Origin: Zanthoxylum bungeanum
Lineage: Eukaryota; Streptophyta; Magnoliopsida; Sapindales; Rutaceae
Direction: 5' to 3'
NCBI GenBank assembly: GCA_019454045.1
Contig: SKCR01036775.1
Coordinates: 372,001-436,000 of the forward strand
Length of the DNA stretch: 64,000 bases
Under the pieces are notes generated by a model. That model saw only the letters and a list, made by a program, of their open reading frames with translations, was not told the DNA's origin and ran no database searches. Shown here piece by piece: positions 23,981 through 34,177 of the stretch. The translations under genes and the position numbers were made by a program. Every line of letters begins with the position of its first letter. Position 1 is the first letter of the stretch.

Positions 23981-25096
23981 ACGCCACTCGCTTAGTATAA
24001 ATTCATTAGGATGTGTATCAAGATTTCATTCCTTATTCAGCCATCGCTAATGAATTGTTTCTCATCTTTGATTTCCAAACACAATTCCTTATGTCTTAAA
24101 ATGCTTCGTTTGTGCATTTCCCTACAAAAATAACACACAAAATTAAAAAGTTCACACAAAATCTGAAAACAAATTACAACAATTTGCATGGGTTGCCTCC
24201 CTGCTAGCGCTAAATTTTTCGTCTTCAGCCAGACGTGACTGAAATTCATCTGTTAAGGAGGTTTCAATGTCATTTTGGATGTCCGATTAAAGACAATCCC
24301 GTGAGCGTTGCTTTTGAAGGGTCTCTTCCAACGGTAAAGTGGCAAAAAGAGTTTTTTCTTATTCAGTGCTTGTGCCACCTTTTTGATCATTGTTGTTCCA
24401 GTGATTCCTGCAAAGAAAGAAAGAAAATCAGGAGGTCTCGTATGATGTTTGACTTGGAATGGAAGTTCCATTCTGTCAAGCTTCTGGGCGATATCTTTGA
24501 TTTGTACTCCTCAAAACAGCGATGTTTCTCCTGAATGCTCTGGATCTTTATTAAGGTCAGACATTTGCTCCTCCATTTGCTCTGTTTCTTGCTCCACCTT
24601 TTCTTCACATATGTCTTTTAAAATTTATGTATTCAGTTCTTCATCTGTCATCTGTGATATACATGCTTCAAAATTGTCAACCTGAGGATATAAAGAAATG
24701 TCAGATTTTAGGTCTTCATCCTCTGATATGACTGTAATGGATGGTTCAGGAAGATTTTCTTCAAACATTTATGCAATGGAATCTCCAAGATCTTCATTTT
24801 GAGGATACAGAATTCCATCCTCAATTTTTGATGCAGTGGGTACAAATATTTCAGCTTCATCCTCGTCATAATCTGAATAATAGAAATCAAATCGAGACTT
24901 TGCCGGTTCGGGTTCCTGAACTGATACCTCTGGTTGTTGATACTGCTCAGCCTCATTCTCTGCTGAAGTGTCATTGTGAAATGATTGGTATTTGAAGGCT
25001 TTATCAATGTCATCTGAAATTGATTCTTGAGGTATGTAGTTTTGGTTTTCTGTGAATTGTCTCATTTGATCTGTCATTCTCTGAATTGATGCTGAT
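23981..25096 (-). repeat. Duplicate of C gag 3' segment, copy 1
   Basis: This is nearly identical to 26101-27215, with an offset of 2119-2120 and a 1-base indel near 24140. It covers the 3' part of the gag remnant (frames to 24253) and the conserved 'gggaggcaaccca' block (minus strand, about 24187-24203) that follows coding sequence in Athila/Tat elements. In this copy the gag 5' end is replaced by filler at 25097. The same two in-frame stops occur as in copy 2. Confidence 0.88.
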
Positions 25097-26100
25097 GGGC
25101 CATTATGTCGAAATTATTACGTTATGTTTGCATTATCTTTCTTCTTTGCTTGTGTTTGGGAACATCGTCGTTTGGATCCATTTGGACCATTTATCATGGG
25201 ATATGGGCTTGTTGGGCCATTTAAACTGGGACAAGAACGTATTTCATGACTATTGGGCCAAAGGCGTCTAAGTGTTGATGGGCCATTTTGTGCTTGTGTT
25301 CGGAACATTACCATTTTGATTTAGTTGGGCTCCTTGTCGTAAGATGTGAACTCGTTGGGCCATTTAAACTGGGATGGGTTCACTCATATGACAATTAGCC
25401 CGAAAGATTCTAAAATGATAACGGGCCGATCTGTTTGAAAATTTTTAATTGATTTAATATGTTATATATGTTACATGCATCTCATGCACCTCATACATAG
25501 ATATATCCTGTTAACACCCTCTATGTCTCAAAAAGACATCATAGATACCGTTTGGGTTAGAGAAGGGACAAGGCTCATTAAAAGAACAATAACAGTCATG
25601 AGTGAATCTGGTAATGAGGTATCCCGAATGGATCAGTTAGAGAACAGTCTCGCCAAGGTCACTGAACAGTTGCAAGCTTTGACTACTGCTGTGGCTGGTA
25701 TGGCTGTGCCCCGTGCTGGGGGAATTTCTGAGAATGTGAGGCGTGAGGAGCCTCCGAATGGGTTGGGGGATGATATCCCCACTTTTGATGATGATATGGC
25801 AGAGTATGCAGCAGGCAGAGTATCTAGGTCTCATGCAGAGTTACAGAAACTTCATGATCAGGTTGAGTTGGTTACCCGCAAGATGAGGGGTAAGAATGAG
25901 GATTTGCTGGATTATGACACACTGACTTTCGAGGAACAGTTGCCGGCACAGTTCAAGATGCCTGATATGGCTAAGTTTAACGGGAATGGGGATCCAAGGG
26001 TGCATCTCCGACAGTTTGTATCAGTCATGAGTTCAGTTGGCTTATCTCAGCGCCAAGTGCAGAAAATGTTTGGAATGTCGCTTGAAGGAGCTCCCATGGT
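25097..26100 (+). repeat. Inverted filler: leader and gag piece of gypsy A's family inside C
   Basis: The segment matches 42845-43853 of gypsy A with only a few differences per hundred bases. It covers the end of the leader and the gag frame from MSESGNEV (25598) to about 26099. It is in the opposite sense to element C. The left junction shares TGAT between donor and C, and the right junction shares about two bases. Its gag frame is open where A has a 1-base deletion (near 43691). It is not a host gene. Confidence 0.85.
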
Positions 26101-26371
26101 ACGCCACTCGCTTAGTATAAATTCATTAGGATGTGTCTCAAGATTTCATTCCTTATTCCGCCATCGCTAATGAATTGTTTCTCATCTTTGATTTCCAAAC
26201 ACAATTCCTTATGTCTTAAAATGCTTCGTTTGTGCATTTCCCTACAAAAATAACACACAAAATAAAAAGTTCACACAAAATCTGAAAACAAATTACAACA
26301 ATTTGCATGGGTTGCCTCCCTGCTAGCGCTAAATTTTTCGTCTTCAGCCAGACGTGACTGAAATTCATCTG

Positions 26372-27652
26372 TTAAGGAGGTTTCAATGTCATTTTGGATG
26401 TCCGATTAAAGACAATCCCGTGAGCGTTGCTTTTGAAGGGTCTCTTCCAACGGTAAAGTGGCAAAAAGAGTTTTTTCTTTTTCAGTGCTTGTGCCACCTT
26501 TTTGATCATTGTTGTTCCAGTGATTCCTGCAAAGAAAGAAAGAAAATCAGGAGGTCTCGTATGATGTTTGACTTGGAATGGAAGTTCCATTCTGTCAAGC
26601 TTCTGGGCGATATCTTTGATTTGTACTCCTCAAAACAGCGATGTTTCTCCTGAATGCTCTGGATCTTTATTAAGGTCAGACATTTGCTCCTCCATTTGCT
26701 CTGTTTCTTGCTCCACCTTTTCTTCACATATGTCTTTTAAAATTTCTGTATTCAGTTCTTCATCTGTCATCTGTGATATACATGCTTCAAAATTGTCAAC
26801 CTGAGGATATAAAGAAATGTCAGATTTTAGGTCTTCATCCTCTGATATGACTGTAATGGATGGTTCAGGAAGATTTTCTTCAAACATTTATGCAATGGAA
26901 TCTCCAAGATCTTCATTTTGAGGATACAGAATTCCATCCTCAATTTTTGATGCAGTGGGTACAAATATTTCAGCTTCATCCTCGTCAGAATCTGAATAAT
27001 AGAAATCAAATCGAGACTTTGCCGGTTCGGGTTCCTGAACTGATACCTCTAGTTGTTGATACTGCTCAGCCTCATTCTCTGCTGAAGTGTCATTGTGAAA
27101 TGATTGGTATTTGAAGGCTTTATCAATGTCATCTGAAATTGATTCTTGAGGTATGTAGTTTTGGTTTTCTGTGAATTGTCTTATTTGATCTGTCATTCTC
27201 TGAATTGATGCTGATTGTCTCTGAATACTTTCAAATTGATTCTGGCATGTTTCAAGCATTGTATCCAACTTTTCGTCCCATTTCTGGAACCAATCTTTGA
27301 GCATGTCAACCAATGATTCTTCCTCTGATTGTTCTGGTTCTTGATAAAAATCATAGGTGGATGGTGGATAAGATGGAAAATATGATGGTTCTTCGTACCA
27401 TGAAGGACTTTGATAGCTCTGCCACCCTGGATTGTAGTTGTACTCGCAATAATTACTTAGGTGGTTACCGTCACATATCTCACATCTCTCCATTGCATTC
27501 TGATTAGCAAGTGTAGTATTACTTGATTCTGGCATCCAGTGATAATCATTGGGCTGGACAACAGGCCTCAGAAAACCGGACTGTTGCTCCCAGATGTGGG
27601 GTGTATCTTCTTGTAAAGCTCTTGATCTTTCAATCTCCCAATAGTGTTCCAT
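26372..27652 (-). pseudogene. Athila-like gag remnant of element C (two in-frame stops)
   Basis: The frame starts at 27652, about 110 bases after the primer site. Residues 57-69 form a CX2CX3HX4C knuckle (C57, C60, H64, C69), followed by YNPGWQSYQSPSW, a layout known from the end of Athila-type gag. Glutamine- and acid-rich segments follow, with SDSDEDEAE near residue 225. Stops at 26888-26890 and near 26630 interrupt an otherwise continuous frame of about 427 codons. The capsid domain is missing from the front, so the protein starts near the gag C-terminus. Confidence 0.7.
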
Positions 27653-27763
27653 TGTTTAACCACCTGAAAATAAAAGAAAGAAATAAAAATTACAGATAAA
27701 AATAAAGAAAATTAGATACAGGTAAATTAGATAGCTTCAAAATTAATAACTCAAGAAATATAA

Positions 27764-27782
27764 GTCCCCGGCAACGGCGCCA
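27764..27782 (-). other. Primer-binding site of C (tRNA-Asp)
   Basis: TGGCGCCGTTGCCGGGGAC on the minus strand, six bases inside the 5' LTR, is complementary to the 3' end of plant tRNA-Asp. That primer choice is typical of Athila-type elements. Confidence 0.9.
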
Positions 27783-27788
27783 AAAACT

Positions 27789-29988
27789 TGACTGGCGTAA
27801 ACACACACGTATAACGCAAGCGCACGTATCGTTCAAGTAGTATAAAAATATCGATCCCACGAGGACTTAATTCCTACTGTTGTTATTAATTATTGAATCT
27901 ATTTATTTACAAATATCTAATTGAGGGTGAAGATAATGATTGTTTGATTGGTTGAAAGTGGTTTTACAAAATAAATAAATAAATAAAAAGACAAAAGAAA
28001 ATACTAAGGAAAATAACAAAAGACACAAAGATCTAGGGTTGTGAATCATTCTAATATCATTTTAAAGATGAAGTGGTTATCTTAAAGTTGGGTAATATAT
28101 TGATTTATTAACCTGGAACACTAAATTATGTGTAAGCCTCTGTCGATGGTCAGACACAAATACCCAGTTTAACCAATTGAACCATATGTCTATGTCAACC
28201 AAATTATCTGGATTCATTAAGTTTAAGTTCCAATTATGGCTACCCCCGCCCGACAGGTATATTCTTATCCTGTAAGGAAATCTATTAAAGGGTTTTGTAT
28301 CCTCAAGGAAGATCGTGGGCTATTGAGTCTAAGGCTGAAACCTAAAATCCCTATGTCTAGTTCATTTTAGATTTACCAGATCAATTTTATTAATGGCCAG
28401 TTAATTAAAAAGCATTAAGTTTAAGACTCAATAAATAAATCTTTATATTACCCAAGCTTTAATCTAACCCTTATAAAACGGTGATATTGGATTTCATCAC
28501 AACCCCAGATAACTAATTTAGTTACAACACATAACTAGGGCTAATAACAACTTAAAAGTAAAAGACATAAAGTAAAACTGAAAAATAAAATAAAATGCTA
28601 AGGTAAAAGGAATTACCTTTACTACTACTAATTTAGATATCTCCCATAAAATAATATATAAACTTGTGATTCTTTCTCCAACCGGCCATATAGGCGGTAA
28701 CCTGATTAAGTCAAATTAAGTCCAACCAGCCATAAAGGCGGAACCAAAATTAAATTACCAACCGACCAATCTGGCGGTATCCTTTATTAGTCAGGTTTAA
28801 ACCAGATTAAAATGAATTACCAACCAACCAATCTGGCGGTATCCTTTATTAGTCAGGTTTTAAATAGTGAATATATTATTTTAAGGGAGATTAATCTAAA
28901 TAGTAACAGTAAAGAATTACCTTTCACCCTAGCAGGAGAAGTTACCTCCTCATGGTAAATAGTAAAAACTGTAAAAAGTAAAAAGTAAAAATTAAATTAC
29001 TATTAATACAAAACGTAATTAAAATTATTTACAAAACTAAAAATTAAAAAACAAAAAAAACTAAAAAAAACTAAAAAACTAAAGAATCTAGAGAGAGAAA
29101 CTCTCTCTTTAGATAGAATAGAAGAGAGAGAGTGGTGCACTGAATTCTGAAATCTCGAGCTCAATTTATAGGCCTCGGTAGGCTTCCAGCGTCGCGACGC
29201 CAAGGACCTTAGCGTCGCTACGCCAGGTTTGTCGACGTGGCATGCTCTGGTTTGCTGGTTTGAAGATTCTGGATAAGCTGATAAGGTGACACGTGGCAGA
29301 GTGGTTGGGCTTCAATAATTGTGACACGTGGCGGCTTCTGATTGGTCGCTGAGATTCTTATCCGCCACGTGTCAGATAAGGATAGGATATCCAATAATTG
29401 ATGCTGACGTGGCGTTGACGTGGCGGTGAGGTGGCGGTGATGTGGCGACACGTGGGAAAGAGACTGTCGGCACCGTAGAATTGCGACATGTGTCAGCTTC
29501 TGATTGGCTGATGATGATGTGGCGGTGAGGTGGCAATGTTGACTTGTTGACGTGGCTGATGACATGGAGATGACCTGGAGTGACACGTGGCATACGTGCC
29601 GATGGTGACTGTCGGCACCGTAGGATGCTGACACGTGGCACGACGCATGTTAGTAGATCGGCTGTGATGGTGACACGTGGCACGGCACATTTTAGCAAAG
29701 TCAAACTTTTCTCAGATTCTGATTTGTGGACCCGGCGCACGTTAGCACTGTTCGGCGCATTTTAGACGTCGCGACGCGGAAGGCTTGGCGTCGCGACGCG
29801 CTTAAGACCAAAATATTCCAGTTGACGCATTTTTTTCCGTTTTTGCCCCAAATTGCCTCCAATGCTTTCCAAACTTTATTTATCTGCAAAATAACACAAA
29901 ATACATCAAAACGTTCACAAAACTCGAGAAACTATACGAAATATTAGGTCAAATGAGTGGGAATAAATGATATAAATGCCACTCATCA
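27789..29988 (-). repeat. 5' LTR of element C
   Basis: It has the same ends and layout as the 3' LTR. U3 would run from 29988 to about 29135, with its ACGTGGC cluster at about 29230-29690 and TATA at 29164-29174. R and U5 continue to 27789. This copy would drive the element and the LOG copy downstream. Confidence 0.9.
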
Positions 29989-29993
29989 ACAGG
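29989..29993. repeat. Target duplication, right copy, of element C
   Basis: ACAGG, identical to 19600-19604. The LTR of gypsy A continues immediately after it. Confidence 0.85.
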
Positions 29994-30498
29994 GAGTAGC
30001 AAAGAAGAGACCGAACAACAGTAGAACGGAGACCGAACAACAGCAGAACGGAGACCGAACGACAAGCAAAACAGTAAAACAGTGAGCTAGGACGCTAAAC
30101 CAGTGAACCGGAGAAGTTGAGGAGCTGTACCCTTTCCGACGTCCGTGAAATGCAAGCCCGAATGTTGGCAAAAAGGTTAGACCTGAGGGTACTTTCCACA
30201 CTCATCTTTATTTGATTTTTGTTATTTATTTTGACTGTATTTTAATTATTTGTTGAATCTTGTGTGTGTATGATGCGTGTTGTGGGTATTGGATGAATGA
30301 AAGAGTGTCGTCTCTTGCGGTATATAGGATGGAAATCCAGACGTAAATTCCGTAGCCGAATCCGAATGGACGGTAGTGCGGTCTGTACTTGGGATACAAC
30401 TCCACGTACCGCTTGAGTAAACGACACCCTCTTTTGTTTTGTGTTGCTTTAGTTTATTTATTTTTTCATCACTTGAATTCTGCATGTTGCTTATTTAT

Positions 30499-31027
30499 GC
30501 ATGATCCAATCGAGCGCATGGGCTTAGTAAGTGGAATGAAAGATCCCCTACGGGGAGGGGTTAAAGCCCTTTACCACGATGCTTTGCCGCGCCGGTTGAT
30601 GTGTGTTCGGTTGAACGCAAGATACGTTCAATCGGGCATACTAAGTTTGATATTATTGCTTCTAATTCTATGTATGCATGATTCAATCGAGCGCATGGGC
30701 TTAGCAAGTGGAATGAAAGATCCCCTACGGGGAGGGGTTAAAGCCCTTTACCACGATGCTTTGCCGCGCCGGTTGATGTGTGTTCGGTTGAATGCAAGAT
30801 ACGTTCAACCGGGCGTACTAAGTTTGATATTATTGCTTTTATTCTTTGTATGCATGATTCAATCGAGCGCATGGGCTTAGTAAGTGCAATGAAAGATCCC
30901 CTATGGGGAGGGGTTAAAGCCCTTTACCACGATGCTTTGCCGCGCCGGTTGATTTGTGTTCGGTTGAATGCAAGATACGTTTAATCGGACATACTGAGCT
31001 TGACATTATTGTCTTTATTCTTTGTGT
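30499..31027 (+). repeat. Three-copy ~176-bp tandem repeat in the A LTR
   Basis: Units start at 30499, 30676 and 30852 with GCATGATYCAATCGAGCGC and include 'ccctaYggggaggggtt' and 'gccgcgccggttga'. The same array, inverted, has three copies in each LTR of B (about 50810-51320 and 62120-62650). Confidence 0.9.
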
Positions 31028-31038
31028 TGCATGCATAA

Positions 31039-31400
31039 GGTCTGGTTCCGTTCGAACACGTTCTCGAACGCTACACGAACGCGAACCTTCTGTTTACCGT
31101 TCGAACGCGTTCTCAAACGCTACGCGAATGCACACGCACTTTCTTAGTCTCATAATGCATCAGGTCTGGTTCCGTTCGAACGCGTTCTCGAACGCTATAC
31201 GAATGCGAACCTTCTGTTTACCATTCGAATGCGTTCTCGAACGCTATGTTAACGCACACGCACTTTCTTAGTCTTATCATGCATCAGGTCTGGTTCCGTT
31301 CAAACACATTCTTAAACGCTACACGAACGCGAACCTTCTGTTTACCGTTCGAACGCATTTTCAAACGCTACGCGAACGCGCACCCACTGAACTGAGTCAT
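31039..31400 (+). repeat. Three-copy 124-bp tandem repeat with TTCGAA palindromes
   Basis: Units start at 31039, 31163 and 31287 with GGTCTGGTTCCGTTC. Each holds two 'cgttcgaacgcgttctcgaacgc'-type stretches, so palindromic TTCGAA sites recur. B's LTRs have two units each (about 50560-50790 and 61880-62115). Confidence 0.88.
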
Positions 31401-32065
31401 TTTCATCAGATTTCATACATAGTTCTCCTAGTAGCTATCCCCACATGCATGAATACAATGTGTTTAATGTATTACAATTCATATACCTATGTCATGATAA
31501 CATTTGAGTATTATTTCTTGTGGTATATCGGATGGAAACCCAGACATAAATTCCGTAGCCGATTTTGAATGGATGGTAGTACGGTCTGTACTTGGGATAC
31601 AATTCCACGCACCACTTGAGAAGGTGCTCACATGTGTGCTTGTGTGGTTAGTAAGTGTGCTTGTGTTTTCTTGAATATAATATGCCAATGAAGTTGTATG
31701 TTTGTTGCTCCTTTGTTGTACTTCCAAGCATGCAATCTTAGATGTGAAATATATGTATAAGTTTTATTTTGTACATGTGAATTTAGAAGCATGATACTCT
31801 TGGAAATAAGTGCTACTTAAGCCTGATTAAATTATTACATAAATCCTGTCATTACAAGTGGCATGAGTAAGGGACCATTCCGAACCCAATGGTTTGAGGT
31901 CTTCCCTTGCGAGGGGTGAGTGCGGCCTTAAATCTCATTTTTCCGATTCACACCGGGTGGCGACTCCATTATTCTTCGGTTTAGTCACCCGTGGCTACTC
32001 CGTACTCCCGACCGGGCCGCGAGCCCGGGACAGCATGCGTCGCCCAGTTTTTGTGTCCCACAGTC

Positions 32066-32084
32066 TGGCGAATCCACTGGGGAT
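32066..32084 (+). other. Primer-binding site of gypsy A (tRNA-Arg)
   Basis: TGGCGAATCCACTGGGGAT lies three bases after the LTR. With one mismatch it is complementary to the 3' end of plant tRNA-Arg(CCG), the primer used by Tat/Ogre elements. Confidence 0.8.
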
Positions 32085-32137
32085 AGAGAATCGGCCCCGA
32101 AATATTGTCTTGTGATGTTTGGATTTATGTTTTAATT

Positions 32138-32142
32138 GACCG
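32138..32142. repeat. Target duplication, left copy, of copia E
   Basis: GACCG stands before the TGTTGG of E and is repeated at 42256-42260. Confidence 0.92.
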
Positions 32143-34164
32143 TGTTGGTTTATTCTAAGGTCCCAAGATCAAATCAAGACATGAAATAATGCGTGAACAC
32201 ATCAACGGAGGTAGCGGAATACTCACATTGATCGGTTATGTCGATTTGAAGATGAATCATGCCCAAAAACGCACTGTCCTTCATGCCAAACTGCTGCAGT
32301 CCACTGTCCCTGAAAAACAGAATTTCGGGTCTCAAAACGAAGCTCCAAACTCCATCGGATGAGTCCCGCCTCATGGTCGAACCTCCCTACCACCTTCGCA
32401 AGACTTGTAAGTGTGCTAGCACTTGATTTCTCACCATGAGAAACCACTCTTGCTTCCCTTATTCACGCCCAAACTGGTTCAAAACCAGTGAAGAATAGCC
32501 ACACTTGGGCGTGAGAGAGATGAGAGAATTTTAGAGAAAAATGTGTTTTTGTTAAGTTAAAATGATTTACCAAAAATCAATTTATATTTATGCCATAATA
32601 TTTATTAAATAAATAATAAAATTATGACACAAAACATGCAATGGCTTAGAGTGTCAAACACTCAAACTCCATGCAATGACATTGAGTGCAATGTACACAA
32701 TCTACATGCAAAGCATTAGAATGACATGTGTCATGTGGGCCCCACACGTTTCCAAATGAAAGTGGGCCCACGTGCACTCACGCGTTCGGGTTCGATATTT
32801 CCGAAATACCGAGCTTACGTCGCGACGTTAATTAAATCGAATTTAAATAAATAATTGCGCCTGGCGAAATTATTATTTACGTCGCTAACGAATTAATTCT
32901 AAATTAACTCGTTTGCCCGAATTAAAATCTAATTTTAATTCCGCGTCGAAATCTAATTTCATTTAATATATCGAATATATTAATTCATCGATTAATTCCA
33001 AATTAATCGTTCTCTCTCTTTAGACGACATTTTATCCCGGATAAAATATCTCCGTTATTAATCCTAGATTAATTTTCTCTCTCTTCTATATAATCCCAGA
33101 TTATTCAAGAGTGCGAGTTGTGCGTCATCGGTGGATTATCGGGAAGCGACCCATGAGATCCCCGGATAAGTTGGCAGTAAATACGGTCGTCGGAGTGCCC
33201 GAATCACGTACGTACCAAGTACTACGTTCTACCGATTTACGAGACAAGGTCGACTCCTAGCAAAGCACCAAGTCTTCCCAAGTTCTCCGGACATATTCAT
33301 CAAAGAATATTAAGATCTGTATCAAGCGTAGTATACTAATGTATTGTGCGTATCGGCCCAGTATCGGATAATCACGTGCTAGGGCTGGGGCTGGATAAGT
33401 GTCTGCCCCGTCCGAAACACATATCGGATGTCTGGTAACTAGTCTCTATAATCGGATATTCATGACCTGGTCATAATATCACGATTGGATGCGCATCACT
33501 TTAAGAGCACTAATACCGTATCCTGCGTGACATCATCTCCATTATGACTGGAGTGACACTTCCGTCTTGACATCACATCCAATACACTACGATTCTCTGA
33601 TAAACCCAGAAGAGGTGAACACAGAACCAGTTAAGATCCCCCACCACCAAAACCAAAGTTTACCGATTGTCGTAAGTATTAGCGATGTAAGTCTCAGGTT
33701 AAGACTATACACACCTACCTTGATTTCGGCCTCCCATAGACACCTAGTCATAATACCAATGGGATTCCGAAGGGTCTATCCAGAGCGAAGCTGTTTCCCG
33801 TACCATCGGTGAAACACGACCTCCTATCGCACTTGCACAAGTATCCAATACTTATATATATGAGAACTATGCCGTTGTGCCCTCACAACGCGCACAAGTG
33901 CAATACTAGCCTATTCCGCATTATCGATGTCCAGTCTCGATAATACTACGGCTAGGGATATTTAATGATTAATCCTTCGTGGACTGATACTGTCTCATAT
34001 CATCTCAATCCAGGAACTAATCATAGGGACCTCTCTTCATTTATATATCTATGGTGATCTAATCACAAATGATGAGAGTGCAATTTCCTTATTACATAGT
34101 TAATTTGCTACAACAACACAATGATCTGTGCAAATAGTGACGCTGTGGGTCATTTTGTCCAACA
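32143..34164 (-). repeat. 3' LTR of copia E
   Basis: Ends are TGTTGG and CCAACA. Compared with 40244-42255 I see only scattered single-base changes and short indels, for example at 33300-33312 against 41393-41402. The hairpin cluster (about 33030-33100) is present. Confidence 0.93.
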
Positions 34165-34177
34165 ATCTCCCACTTGG
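34165..34177 (-). other. Polypurine tract of copia E
   Basis: CCAAGTGGGAGAT on the minus strand directly precedes the 3' LTR, as in element F. Confidence 0.85.

Larger units (their letters stand above)
19605..29988 (-). mobile_element. Athila-like non-autonomous element C carrying a LOG gene copy
   Basis: Full LTRs (27789-29988 as 5', 19605-21750 as 3') have TGATGAG...CAGTCA ends on the minus strand. They are flanked by the 5-bp target duplication ACAGG (19600-19604 and 29989-29993) within the LTR of gypsy A. A perfect tRNA-Asp primer site and a polypurine tract are present. Between them lie a gag remnant, a 1.1-kb duplication with foreign filler, a LOG gene copy and a 3' untranslated region. 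No protease, reverse transcriptase, RNase H or integrase is present, so any movement needed proteins from a related element. Confidence 0.92.
29994..32062 (+). repeat. 5' LTR of gypsy A, second part
   Basis: It continues the LTR after element C and ends GTGTCCCACA just before the primer site. It matches the LTRs of B in reverse (49880-51650 and 61207-62980). Two internal repeat arrays and two copies of a roughly 115-bp block (30310-30430 and 31505-31625, around 'cggtctgtacttgggata') lie in it. Long open frames here come from the repeats and are not genes. Confidence 0.85.

Noticed and set aside
25475..26170. A 231-codon frame that could be taken for a separate host gene
   Set aside because: It matches the gag of gypsy A from 43222 on and ends in element C sequence; it is inserted filler.
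27764..27782. A tRNA-Asp-like sequence, possible tRNA gene
   Set aside because: Only the 3' end is present, in complement, at the LTR edge; it is a primer-binding site.
30389..30984. Open frames of 163 and 68 codons in the LTR of A
   Set aside because: They are translations of the 176-bp tandem units and repeat the same peptide per unit; there is no sign of a real protein.
30499..31400. Regularly spaced repeats resembling a CRISPR array
   Set aside because: Units are adjacent, 124-176 bp long, without unique spacers, and the DNA is a plant retrotransposon LTR.
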